DNA of 64,000 nucleotides from Whitmania pigra (GCA_021613335.1 JAJTWR010000332.1:291501-355500); one strand, 5' to 3'; shown: positions 39,169 to 50,481, counted from the first letter of the stretch. Notes: generated by a model not told the origin, from the sequence alone. Numbers and translations: made by a program.

Positions 39169-39625
39169 CAGAGGCCTAGCCTGTTTATTTTGCGCCCGGG
39201 GGCAAACTATAGAATTGGCGCCCTTTTTTTTCCATGTCTATATATTTAATCTTACTGTATTACACTACACTTGAATTTGAAATAAAAATCAAATTTTAAT
39301 GGCACAAGGCATCCATTTAAAAGTGAAAAAACGTACTACAAATAGTAGCACATGCTTTACCCAATCAGTCACAGTCTAAGATGATTTACATGCATAGTAG
39401 TCTAATACTGTCTAAATAGATTTATTTTTCTTGATTTAACAGTTGCAAGCTGATCAATAACGTCATCAAAGTCTGTTTTCTCAAGCGTTTCTCTGTCTAT
39501 ACTAAGAAGAGCAAGATCACTGAGACGATCCTGTCCCATTGATGCATTAAGCCTCATTTTGGCGCCCGTGTATCTTGGCGCCCGGGGACATATGTATCCC
39601 TCGCCCCCCCTTAGCTATGCCTCTG
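39169..39625. mobile_element. Non-autonomous hAT element nested in another hAT, 8-bp TSD
   Basis: Ends CAGAGGCCTAGCC and AGCTATGCCTCTG are flanked by perfect 8-bp repeats CTGTAACC (39161-39168 and 39626-39633). The sequence is very close to the copy at 8664-9119 along its full length. It inserted into the host hAT near its right end, so it moved later than the host. Confidence 0.92.
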
Positions 39626-39692
39626 CTGTAACCGACAAGGGGCCCGCAATGATGTCCTGCCCTGGGGCCCTTGTTGGCTCTCGGCGCCCCTG

Positions 39693-39800
39693 CTTGGTAC
39701 TTGTACTTGAGTAGTACTCGAGTACCGATTTCAAGTACTTGTACTTTTACTAGTACTTGGGCATCGAGTCTTTGTACTTGTACTTTGACCTCTAATACTT
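39693..39800. repeat. GTACTTG-rich degenerate repeat
   Basis: GTACTTGTACTTG motifs and the palindromic AGTAGTACTCGAGTACC recur. The host hAT inserted into the edge of this repeat, as its CTTGGTAC target duplication fits the motif. Confidence 0.6.
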
Positions 39801-40747
39801 GTTTCCATTTTATTGAAAAGCATATTTATTTGCAAGTGAATTTCTGAAATGAAACTTAGAAAAATTTTAAATTTCCTTCTTATTTCAAACTGCATAACTA
39901 AGATGATTTGGCCCAGATGAGCGCACAAAAAAGAACATGAAGTGCACAAAAATATTCCATCAAAAAGTTGTATCTATACTTGTTTTGTTAATATTCATTT
40001 TATTTTTTAGTTTTTTGATTATGATTTTCCATACAAGAGAATATATTTTTTGACTCACTCGTTGACTAATTATTGTCATTGTGCTGCTTTTGACTGAAGT
40101 TTCATGGAGTGAAAATGTTAGCCATCAACTTGTAAGAAGATAATGTAATCAATGATTTAATATTAAGTATATTTTGAATGTAGCTCAAGGCGCTTGTTTA
40201 ATTTCTTAGTTTGTTTATATATTAAAGTTTTATAGCAGACAACAAGTTGGCATACCAAAACTTCGATAATCCGCAGTGGGCACATAATTTTACCTTCAAA
40301 AAATTACGAAATTTTACTAGCTTAAACTAAAAAATAGACATGGGAGCATAAAATTAAAGTCTAAGGTTGGAAAATTCATGTAGAGGTCAAGGCCTAGTGA
40401 CCTCTCAAAGTTCTGCAAAAGTTCTCGACATATCGAAATAATCGGCCATCGACATGACACAAAAAATGCTAATTATTAATTATTCAATATCTTCCATTGT
40501 CACATATTCCTCAGTTTTATAATGTTCCATATTAATCTATTTCTTAATTTTTATAGTTACATAATCATCCATTTTCTCGTGTTCGTTATCAATAAAATTC
40601 GCATTTTCATTTTTTCTTATCAATTACTTAAAGATTCTACTGCCTCAGTAATATAATAATTAGTAATATGTCGCATACAAGCACTTATTAATTTTATTGC
40701 AAGTCTTAAAAACTAAAACTTTACATAATAGGGATATTCCACGTCAA

Positions 40748-40894
40748 ACCAACGGTGAACCGTCAAAATAGCCCAGCGACCAAATAGCCCTGTCAAAACA
40801 TCCCCGTCAATGTATCTTAACAAAGTTTTATGTTTTGATGGTGCTGTTTTGACGGGGCTATTTTGTCGCCGGGCTATTATGACGGGGTGCCCAA
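40748..40894. mobile_element. Inverted-repeat element (MITE-like), about 150 bp
   Basis: The left arm ACCGTCAAAATAGCCCAGCG and the right arm (GACGGGGCTATTTTGTCGCC, GGGCTATTATGACGGGG) are imperfect inverted repeats of about 50 bases around a short loop. A related arm lies at 37372-37437 in inverted orientation. The 64-codon minus frame here is incidental. Confidence 0.6.
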
Positions 40895-40994
40895 ACCAAC
40901 ACAACACCTGACATTATCATCTTGGATTTCTAGCACATTGTTAACCAAATTTGTTATACCAGTAAATTTAAAAAAACAAAAAATTAAAATTAAA

Positions 40995-41059
40995 AGCAGC
41001 AAATCAGCCTGAATAAGGATGTCGGCGTTGTTTCTGGTGGTTATCAATATCCGATCAGG
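40995..41059 (+). pseudogene. Fragment resembling SYNRG first coding exon
   Basis: AGCAGCAAATCAGCCTGAAT through GGTGGTTATCAATATCCG matches 17526-17590, inside the first coding exon of SYNRG, over about 65 bases with roughly 8-10 differences. A palindrome of 40-base arms begins three bases later (41063). It is a stray exon fragment, possibly carried by a transposon. Alternatively the SYNRG exon itself took in a repeat. Confidence 0.7.
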
Positions 41060-41062
41060 AGG

Positions 41063-41157
41063 GAGGCGTGTGCAATAAGGATAAATTGGAAAGGGGCCTC
41101 CCTGGGCCAACTTGGAAGGGAGGCCCCTTTCCAATTTATCGTTATTGCACACGCCTC
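41063..41157. mobile_element. Near-perfect palindrome, 40-bp arms
   Basis: The arm GAGGCGTGTGCAATAAGGAT...GGGGCCTCCC (41063-41102) and its reverse complement (41118-41157) differ at one base and enclose a 15-base loop. Such a hairpin is typical of a MITE or foldback element. It is adjacent to the SYNRG exon fragment. Confidence 0.75.
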
Positions 41158-43045
41158 AGCATCATATACTAGTAACCTAATATATAAATACTTCGAACAT
41201 GAGTTGTATATGTCAAATTTATTTACAATTGTAATAATTTAATTTTTGATGAAAAATAAAATTATAATAAATAAATAAATATAGCTGAAATCAGAGAATG
41301 AATGAAGTTGTAACAACTACGATTGCAGTCTAGATACTTTTCTAGATTTCCGTGTAGCAAACTCGCTGATGTCACTGAAGTTTAATTCACACGACGCTCA
41401 TGATTTGCAGACCATTGTACTTGCCACTCATTGCGGGTATATTTACGTAGCTTTTCCCGCGACAGTTTTCCAGATCTAGGTCATGTATTTTCAGAAATTC
41501 CATCACGGCGTTGAACATCTATTGAGTGCCATGGCCTTTATTTGCCATGAATGTTACAAAGCGTTCCACTAGGTCATCCTTCATATACGAAAGTATACAG
41601 CATGAAGTTTTATCTAAATTGAATTTGATAATTATTATATTTGTAGTGATGGCGTAACCATCACCAACAACATCTCCACCATCTTTTTCATCATAGCAAC
41701 TGTTTTTGTCTTCCCCTTTACCGTTAATAATCCGTTAGCAGGCTGCAAAACGACTAAAAAGAACAAAAAGAGTGACACAACCCCTTGATGTGTCAAACCA
41801 GCCTATCCAATCAATCTTGGAATTGCTATGCAAATTTTTTCCCAATCAACTTCTTCAGAATGACTATTTAGGTAACTACTCAGATAAGTAAACAATTAAC
41901 TATTTAAAGAACAAAAAGAAATACTAATCAAACTTGCTTCCAAATCCAAATTCTTCAATTTAACAATTGTTAAGGAACGTAGTTCCAGCAAGTGTATGGA
42001 AGCAGAATGCACGAACAATATGCTTTGGTCTCGGAGTAGTTCCAAACATATTCTTATTATCAAAAGAAATCACTGGACGATCTGAGGAAGAGGCGTGACT
42101 TGATGAGGGCCTCGTAAGGTGATTCTCTTTGATATGTAGTACATCAATCGATGCGCTAAACCAAATGCCAAATTGAAACCTAACTCTTCAATGGACGCAT
42201 TTATCAAGGAGTACTGATTTTGAAAACGTATCATACTACACATTTTGTATAAATTTGATCAAAAATCTATTGGTAAAGGGCCCTCTTGGAGGGTGGCCCT
42301 TTGATGGGTCCGCCGCCTCCCCCTCCCCGCCCCCCTTTAATCCGGCACTGGTAGGTAATTGTAAACCTTGTAAAACTAAACTTTCTGTGACATATGTCTA
42401 TGTTTATATTTTGTTCGATTTGACATCTTTTGTTATGCGTGCGTTTGGTCGTCGCCATCTTGTGTTCTGAACTGTTTTGATTAGCTGTTATTGACATTGT
42501 GTTTAAACTGTTAAAGATTGAAATAACGAAAACGTTACACTTTCACTTTGTCATAAAATACTTCTTTAAAATTTATGACAATGTACTTAATAAATTATCT
42601 TGCATGCTTTTAATTTTATGTGCAGTCATTATCTTCAAAATATTTTTTAAATCATTAAAATATGCTTTGCAATTTGATGTTAAATAATCTATTAAATGAT
42701 TCTGATAAAAAGTCGAAGTCCTTTATTACATCCAATAACTGCAAATCGCTGCTATTTAAAATTGAAAAAAAATAAATGCTTACATAAATATTTTAGACTT
42801 ATTGCTTACTAGAATCTAGGTCAAATAATTACCTTTTACTTAAATATTAAAACGGTTAACTTCGAACTACTACAAACTACTACATATTATTAACTTTACC
42901 GCGGCATGTCATCTCAAAGCTTATCTCATATTTTACGAGGGTTTCCCTCCCCTTTAACTTTGGCTAGATGCAAAAAAAAGGTCGTCTTCTCAAGTTGTGC
43001 GAGGGTTTGTCCCCCTTGGAAAAAGATGAAATTCGTCCCTGGTTC
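41158..43045. other. Repeat-rich non-coding sequence
   Basis: No gene seen. A G/C-rich patch at 42280-42350 (AAAGGGCCCTCTTGGAGG, then CCGCCTCCCCCTCCCC) looks like a transposon end but lacks a partner. 42900-43030 has GAGGGTTT-CCC blocks. Confidence 0.35.
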
Positions 43046-43385
43046 TAATTAAACGAGGGAGCACCAAAGAAAGCTTATGACAAACTTTTTGGAAGAAGTG
43101 CTTGGTTTGCGTAAATCAGAGATATTCGGATGCTTTCAGGCACCTATTTAACATAAATGATCACCCCAAGATTTACCTACAATTCAGAAATCACATTTCA
43201 CGTGAAAATCGGTTGTGTTGTAATTTTGGAGTTATTCTGCAAATAAAAACAATGAAACAATTTGTTATATGTCAACCGTTGTAAGATGAGTCGTGATCTC
43301 ACAGCATTCTTCAAATTTCACCAGTGCACCTGTTAAGATCAACTTCGCGAAAGCACCATCGATTGACATCGTTTCCATGGCAGCT
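43046..43385. repeat. Diverged duplicate of 25441-25880, upstream of basigin
   Basis: Homologous blocks in the same order as at 25441-25880. It ends about 130 bases upstream of the basigin start codon, so it may be part of that promoter region. Confidence 0.6.
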
Positions 43386-43518
43386 TGACACCTACTGATA
43401 TAGCGATGCTCAACCCCTCCGTCTGCAGGTAATTACGCGACCAAACTGCTGGTTCTGTGGATGTTTTCGCGCAACTCCTAAATTATTGTTTTTTATAAAT
43501 CAGTTAATCTGATTCGAG

Positions 43519-44877
43519 ATGAAGGCGGCATTACTAAGCCTCTTCGTTGTGACAGGATTGAAATTGATTGAAGGTTTGTAGCTCGCCTATCTACAAATTA
43601 GATGCCTTTAAACTGGTGATTGAGGTGTTGCGGCATGGTTATCGTTTGAAAAACACAATATAAAGGTTGGTGGAGAAAGTCGGGGGCGTCATTTCAGCCT
43701 TACCAGAGGGCTTAACTGTGATTGTACGATTGTTAGCGGACGGTTAACTTTTTTGTTAACAAAAAATAAAACCAAAATAATAATTAAACATGATTAATTT
43801 CCAAAACTAGGAGAAACGTCAGTCATCGCCGGTGACCCCAATCAGCCAGTGACCTTGACATGTCCTCTACTTATTTCTGGTGACGTAGTATGGAACCGCA
43901 CCGGACGTGTTATCACCAATTCCTCCAAATATGCAATCAACAGTAACAACAAAACTCTCACTATTCAGTCCATCATATGTTAGTAAAATGGATGCAAATG
44001 GGTCTATGAATTTGGAAACTTTATGTAATTTAATCAAGTCACTAGACATATGAATGCAGCTTTATATAGCAAAAGAACTTTCATTTGACAGCACCAGATG
44101 ACCTTGGTATTTATGTTTGCAAAATTCTAAGCTACCAAGAAAATGTTATCCTAAAAAGTTAGTAAATGTAATCATCCCTAATGAAAATATAACAAGATAT
44201 GGTAATAAGATTATCCTGTTTATCTTCCCTCATTTGAAATAAGAAATGCAGATTAGCCAATTGTAGTTGATTCATCAGGTCAACCTATCATGTCAAAAGC
44301 TCTGAAAAAAGCATTGAACTTAGTGGAAGGTGACGCAATGACTCTTGAATGCAATGGATACTCCTTCCCAGCACCTAGTACTGGATCATGGGTCAAAAAT
44401 GGCCAAATTGATGTCCTTCTAGACGACCCCAGAATCGATGTTGACTTCAGCGTCACAGGACTCTGGGGGAAGGAAAAGTTGAAAATTGAGTATGTTCAAA
44501 CAGATGATCAGGGAGACTACATCTGCTCCTTGATGAGTGATGTTGGTCAAGGAAATGTTACCTTCAGAGTTAGGATTAACAGTGAGTTCTATATTGATTA
44601 AAGTAAAGGTTTGTTATGGCATTATCACTTATGAAGAAATTATCAAACCTTATCATTAAACATTAAATGCAAAATGACTTGCAATGTTGTCACTATGGCT
44701 TTTATTATAAATTACTTACAAATTCAGTTGATCAGTTATCTAAATGTCTTTCACCAATCAGGCAAACTTGCACCACTATGGCCAATCATTGGAATTGTGG
44801 TCGAGATCCTCTTGGTCATCATCATCATTGTTGTTCTAGAAAGGAAAAAGGCAAAAGTTGAAAATAAGGATAACTAG
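43519..44877 (+). CDS. BSG: Basigin/neuroplastin-family two-Ig membrane protein
   Basis: Single-pass type I membrane glycoprotein. Family members act as chaperone and ancillary subunit of monocarboxylate transporters and as adhesion receptors. Exons: 43519-43573, 43811-43978, 44092-44144, 44257-44581 and 44762-44877, all in phase, 238 residues. It has a signal peptide (MKAALLSLFVVTGLKLIEG). Ig1 shows PVTLTCPLL...VVWNRT...PDDLGIYVCKI with N-glycosylation sequons. Ig2 shows MTLECNGYSFPAPSTGSWVK...DDQGDYICSLMSD. The membrane segment LWPIIGIVVEILLVIIIIVV keeps the buried Glu diagnostic of the basigin family, followed by a Lys/Arg-rich tail (LERKKAKVENKDN). Exon 3 is ended at GAAAAT|GTTATC because the next exon must enter in phase 0. 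The paralogue (basigin, neuroplastin or embigin) is not resolved. Confidence 0.9.
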
Positions 44878-45932
44878 ATAAAACAGTTCCGAGAGCATAC
44901 GCGATGTCACAGACTAACATAATACATATTTATGTTTAAATAATTTGATAGATCGTAATACAATGATACATTGCAGACAATATGTTTCTATTTCCCTCCT
45001 ATTAGAAAATAAATTTGAAAGGCTTTACAAACATACTTCAACTACAGATTAAGCTAAGCTTTTGAGCTAGTATGTGACATTGCCAAATAATGACATTGCT
45101 GGAAATCAAACTCTCAAAATCATCCTTCTCCTTTTGAGCAACCTTCACATTCAATTCTCAAGTGGGCATGCAAGTTAGTGCAGATGATTGCATTCCTGCC
45201 TTCAACATTAAAAGTAACAGCTACATTTCAGTACTGCATGACCAGGAAGCACCATTTAGTTATAACCTATACAGTTAGGCACTGGAAGCATTGGCAAATA
45301 GAAAGAGACAGGCATAGCAATTGTTTATTAAAGCCTGTTGAATAGCTAGATGATTAGGACGGCCAACACACATACATAGACAACATCGTATGCTTTAATA
45401 CTCCCATTCAGTGGTCATATAAATTATACCTAATGTATTCCATAATATTCAATTTTTGTTGTGGTCTTGAAGATCTATTGGCACCTAAGCCACTATAAAA
45501 AAATTCAGACTCATTTTCACTCATTCAGTTACACGAATTACATTCGAGGAAGTTGCACTAACAATCTGCCAGATCAAAAGTTGTAGGATTCAAAGTGGGA
45601 GGTACACTACTTGTCATATCAAGTACAACTATCCAGTCTCCTTAGGGAGTATGTAAGAATCCTACATTGATAGCAATGCCGAAGCATTACAATAGAGGAT
45701 TAACAAGCATCCCATAAAATGTCTTGGATGTGTTCTCAGTGTGTAGTCATCTGTCAAATGTTATATCAAGGAATTAATTAACTTTCACCATAAACTAAAT
45801 CTCAAATGCAATGTCACACCAACTGGTCTAGGTGTGGTAACTTTCTTAATTAAGACATTAATTACAATGCACCAGATAGCAATAAATTCTAGAATGATGA
45901 AAATGAAAGAAAGAGGCAAAATAAATTCAAAT
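44878..45932. other. Convergent 3' ends of basigin (+) and SMIM12 (-)
   Basis: Non-coding. AAAATAAATTTG near 45007 could hold the basigin poly(A) signal. No other feature was recognised. Confidence 0.45.
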
Positions 45933-46184
45933 TTATTTCTGACAAAAAATTGTCTTAGGAATAAATGTTCTCTCCTTGAGCCTATCGATGTGTGTGAGAT
46001 CCTTATCTTTGTCTTCTTTAAGACGCCTCTCCAATCGCTCGTCACTAGTACTTTTTGGCCTCCATGCTGGGATCTCCTCTTGATTTCCTCTAATCCATGA
46101 TTCCAGTGCATAACCAACTGATCCAATCACAAATGCCAATGGAAACGTGATAACTCTCATACATGTCCTATACAAATGTAGAAC
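45933..46184 (-). CDS. SMIM12: SMIM12-like small integral membrane protein, 3' coding exon
   Basis: The exon encodes VLHLYRTCMRVITFPLAFVI, GSVGYALESWIRGNQEEIPA, then STSDERLERRLKEDKDKDLT and RLKERTFIPKTIF. This follows SMIM12 along its length: TFP-AFV-GAVGY-LE-WIRG, then SERREDRKLDELL-KD-T, then LK-FAPK. It has one membrane segment near the N-terminus and a charged C-terminal domain. The cellular function of SMIM12 is poorly known. An acceptor (CATCAG) precedes 46184 in phase 0, so the first few residues must come from an upstream exon that I could not place with confidence. Internal Met 9 of this exon is a fallback start. Confidence 0.82.
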   Translation of the reverse strand, partial: VLHLYRTCMRVITFPLAFVIGSVGYALESWIRGNQEEIPAWRPKSTSDERLERRLKEDKDKDLTHIDRLKERTFIPKTIFCQK

Positions 46185-47632
46185 CTGATGGATTGCCAAA
46201 CATTGTTAGAAGTTTAAAAACAAAACATAAGCATCTAAAAAAACTTGAAAGCAAGGATTAGATATTAGTTGACATCAATCTTGCTATTAAATCAAGTATA
46301 AGGAACAACTGAAGCAAATATTCAATCTATCCTGATTTACAAACCATTGTCTAGCAGTTGCTTAGCCACGGTGAAATGCAGTAGGATTAACTCAAAACTT
46401 AAAACCGCAGTAATTTGCAATCTTAACCATCCCCAATCTAAGTGCAGCTTTTGTCACTTCGTAAAATAAAACACCCGCTAGAATGATGCAATGAAACTAA
46501 AATAAAACAGTGAACCTTAGTGCATTGATGTTACTAAAAATAGTAATTATAACTCTTCTTAAATACTTAATGTAATTTTTAAATTGTACCATTATATATA
46601 ATATAACTAAATACATTTATAAATATCTAAAAATATATTGCTTTCGATATCAAAAGCTTTGATATCATCTTCGGTTTTTACAAACTATTTAAACAAAACT
46701 TTTTTATTTGAAACTACATGACCTTTACAGACAATTCAAATTTGAACACTCTCTCCCTCACCTACTCGGTTGCCGGCCGGCTATCTATAGCTGTGGTCGG
46801 GCCAAATATCTTATTCTTAACATTTTACTTCAACAGTCGTTAATCCAATAAAACTGTTGATTTGATCAATAAATAAACAACGCGTCGAAGCCAGGGATAG
46901 AAACTACAGGTTAACTGAGTTGGTTTGATCTGACCAGCTGTTAAATCAGCAAAGAACATGAATGAATTCCCAAAAGCAAAGAAGACAACAATAACCTGTA
47001 AAGTTATTACTATGAACAACTGAAATTCAAGTGTTGTACAAAAGATCAGCAGATATCATTTTTAAGCATGACATAAAAAACTCACTAATTTTGCTTCAAT
47101 CAACAGCGTCCTTCCGTTCAGAAATTAAAGCAGTGATAAGTCAGAGGAAAATTGCATTCATCAGAAGCACATTCTTATTGAAATAATTTGATCAACAAGT
47201 TTTTAGCAATAAGCTCTAAAACTAAGAAAGAAATACAACTATTTTGCAGTAATTGATTGCTTCACGATTCAGTGGTTAACGCTTTCAACAATGAGACATA
47301 CAACCATGTAACAACACCTGAACAGAAGCATAGAGAAAATCAAAAGGAGATGCATAAATCGGAAATATAGACAAAAAGTCAGCTACCAGAAGAACAACTG
47401 TAAAATGATAAAATTCAAAATATGCCAACTGCATCTTATATGAGAAACATTGCATTACTAGGAGTCAATAGACCAAGGCACCAGTGAAGGCACTTTTTGG
47501 CAATTGTTGATAATGTTGTTACATTAACCATCACAATAATGCTTGAGCATCCATGCTGTCGATTTAAATTACAGTAGCAGACAAAACAAACATCAAACTG
47601 CTCCAGCACTAAGGAAGGAATGAACGTGAACT
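46185..47632. other. SMIM12 5' intron and BOK 3' flank
   Basis: AT-rich and non-coding as far as can be seen. It should hold the missing SMIM12 first exon and the BOK 3' UTR. Confidence 0.4.
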
Positions 47633-49003
47633 TCACCATTGTTGTGAAGTCACCCACATGAACGCAAACCCAAAAGATGCTCCGATGCCCAGCAGAGCCC
47701 ACAATGTCCTTGTTTCCTGGTTCATTTCTCTGTAAGCCCTGGTCACATCAGTCCATCCTCCTTGTTCAACTATCCACTTCACAGCATGTTTCTCCATCAC
47801 CTCGGAAACTGACGACATCACGGTCTCGATCAGTCGAGGTTCTTTGTGATGGTAGCACTCCACGGCTACCGCAGATGCCAACGAAAATATGGCCGCTATC
47901 CGGGCCCACGTCACAATTCCATTTTTGAACATCATGTCTCCCAGAGAAATAATGATCCTTCTGCAGTAGGCTTCATTCTTCACTGGTGATATGCACACCT
48001 GACTTGAGACATTCCTTTGAGTTAAGCAAACAAACTGATTTAAAATACAATTTAATGGTTTACATGCAAAATGATTGATCAGTAAAGCCAAATTATTTTG
48101 TAAAACATTACACTAACGCTAAAAATTAACTCAATTTAAAACATCACTCAAAGAAATTAACATGCAACACAAAGCACAAAATCTCACTAAATTAATGCCC
48201 ACACACTTGTATAACGAAGGATAGGTAGTTTCAAGCTTCATGCCTATGTTGTGTAGTTCAACACTCACATCAGACATAAGGTTCACAAACTCTGCATGCC
48301 AATGTTCGTAGATCTCGCCATTTCCCTTCTGCCAAACTGAAAGAATGGGTTTAGGGTTCAGATTTGAAGAAGTGACCTTCAAGCCATTGAGTTCTCTTCC
48401 TCCAAAAAATGAAGTATGAATGTTCTGGTTGTCGAGACCACTTACAAAACCAAAGCCAGCTTCTCGAAGTCTGACATAAAGATAATCCTCAAATATTATT
48501 TTTGATTGCTCTATTACATCTTCCAGGGTAGGAGTTTGTTTTGAAGCAAGACCAAAAAGTAAAAGGGGACTGTCCTTTAAAACCAATTTTACTTTCTTTA
48601 TCCAACTTACAGATCTCTCATACATAACCTTTGTTTGGTATTTTATTTGCTTGGCTGAGTTGCATGGATGGCTGAGTGGATTGGTGATGTTTGTTGGAAG
48701 AGGAGTTTGGCATTGTTCTGTGGAACTTGAATTTTGATCACCTTCGCCTAAATTGCCAGCCGCTTGTTTTTCTTCCTTTTCACATAAAGTTTCTCCATCT
48801 TCATTAGTGACAATAACGTTTGGAATGTTTGACGATTCTGTAATACAGCCTTCCTTTGTCAATAACATGTTATTGTCATCTATTATTTGCTTTGGAGGTG
48901 GTGAATTAATCTCAGTAAGTGAAGGTCCCGATAAATTAAACGATGTTTGGAATGGATGCTTCTTTGGTATGGGTATGGGGTTGGGGGAAGAATCTGAATC
49001 CAT
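47633..49003 (-). CDS. BOK: BOK-like BCL-2 family protein
   Basis: BOK is a multidomain BCL-2 protein of ER and mitochondrial membranes that promotes outer-membrane permeabilisation. Two exons, 48188-49003 and 47633-47998, join in phase 0 to 393 residues. Residues 164-185 (IEQSKIIFEDYLYVRLREAG) match BOK helix 1 (VAQAKALGREYVHARLLRAG). Residues ~244-270 are the BH3 helix (VSVELHNIGMKLETTYPSLY), aligned with BOK L-LRLGDELE-IRPSVY. BH1 is at 294-306 (MFKNGIVTWARI), BH2 at 346-355 (WIVEQGGWTD), and a C-terminal hydrophobic anchor at 371-388. The invariant BH3 Asp is Met255. The roughly 160-residue Ser/Pro/Glu-rich N-terminal extension is absent from vertebrate BOK (about 212 residues). Confidence in family is high; pro-apoptotic activity cannot be assumed. 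Confidence 0.88.
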
Positions 49004-49009
49004 CTAAAT

Positions 49010-50481
49010 GTTGTATATTCAGCGCCTATCTTCCCTGTATATTACAAAGTGCAGAAGGAAATAATATGTAAGAAATCAGTGAATAAAAAAAAACACAAAA
49101 AAAATCACCAACTTACAACAACTAACCTAAGAGAAATAACAGTCCTTCTCTGGCGAGTCTAATCGAGCAGACCTCTACATTCGATATTTACTTGGGCCAT
49201 AAAAAAGTAAAACTATGTAGAGACATGCGCTTTATGGGCAAATTTGCGTTAAATATTTTGTGTAATTGTTTCAGTCAAAAGTAGGATTATTATCGATAGG
49301 AAATAATGTTGATTATGGTTAGATATTATTATTAGATAAAATTAGATAATGTGTCATAATTGCATGATATATCGAGATAATTTTTTCGCTATCCTTCTCA
49401 ACTAATTTGACTAATTAACTTGATTAATAAACGATAACAATTTTGCAAAACCATTTGGAGAGCGAAAGCGAATCGACCAAACCCGGCAAGTTAGCCACTT
49501 CCACCTGCGAATCATTCCAACACTTCCTCAGAAAATCTTCCTACCAACATTCCCTTGTTCAATTACTCTAGAGATAAGGAGAGTCGAAGGGAATCTCATC
49601 GAAGCTTACAACATTTTATAGGGGAGGTAAAGTCTGTCGCTTGAGCACTTTTTCAAACACAAAAAGTGCTTCCAATATAAGGGCATGGCATGATTGCATT
49701 AATAAGTTATGTAGGAATACTTCGGAAACTTAAAAGTGATTACTGTGGGTTGTCTCCCTACACAATAAATCAGATACATTAAACAAACTGAATGTAAATC
49801 TAAGTAATGCATGTACTAAAAGTTAAAAGTAAAGTGGTTATGTACAAACTTCTTAACCACCATAAATATATTATGTTACAACATATGAACCAACCACACT
49901 TCCATAGTGCCTGGAAACAGAACAATAAATTAACAAATTTGAGATAATTCAATTTAATTTTGCTACATTTTTACATCAAGATTAAAAAAACAAAGCAAAA
50001 AAATATATGGAAAAAGGTTTTACAAATTAATTTTTCAAAAGCTATCATAACAGGTTGAAAAGTTGATAGTGTCATATCCAACAGTCAACAAGTCTCTCTT
50101 CATATTGGCTAGTGTGTTCAAGTAAGCAAAACACATTTGATTTCCTGGTTGTCGATCATGCCTGAAATCAGAATTAGGTTAAGATCTAGCAAAAAAAGAA
50201 TCTTCCTTAATTAGTATGTTCAAATTTTTAAGTCATTTATAAGAACAAGAAGTGATAAAATATCATACTCATATCTGCACAATATAATTAATGTAAGCCA
50301 TTTAAATACATAATAACTGTGATTTGACTAAAATTAAAATCAGCTCACATTACCACAAACATTGTAATACATTGTAAAATGTAGTGAAGCTATCAATGAA
50401 ATAAAGCAACTTATTTTACATGATAACAAGTTACATTATAATATACTTCATAAATGAACATGCAATACATTCAAAACCAAA
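49010..50481. other. BOK promoter side and RNPS1-like 3' flank
   Basis: Non-coding between two minus-strand genes. The BOK 5' region is at 49010-49500 and the RNPS1-like 3' UTR is towards 50480. No repeat family was recognised. Confidence 0.4.

Larger units (their letters stand above)
37446..39692 (+). mobile_element. hAT transposon with transposase remnant and 8-bp TSD
   Basis: The left end CAGTGACGCCGAGAG and right end CTCTCGGCGCCCCTG are diverged inverted repeats. Both sides are flanked by the perfect 8-bp repeat CTTGGTAC (37438-37445 and 39693-39700). Inside, 38253-38516 encodes the C-terminal dimerisation region of an hAT transposase, but no full-length transposase frame survives. The element is interrupted by a second hAT copy at 39169-39625, so the original length without the guest was about 1.8 kb. 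Confidence 0.9.

Noticed and set aside
40713..40907. 64-codon minus frame
   Set aside because: Lies inside the inverted-repeat MITE.
42267..42497. Gly-rich minus frame (GGRGGGGGGPIKG)
   Set aside because: Comes from a C-rich patch that looks like a transposon end. No exon structure.
48753..49007. 84-codon plus frame opposite BOK exon 1
   Set aside because: Antisense shadow of the BOK coding exon.
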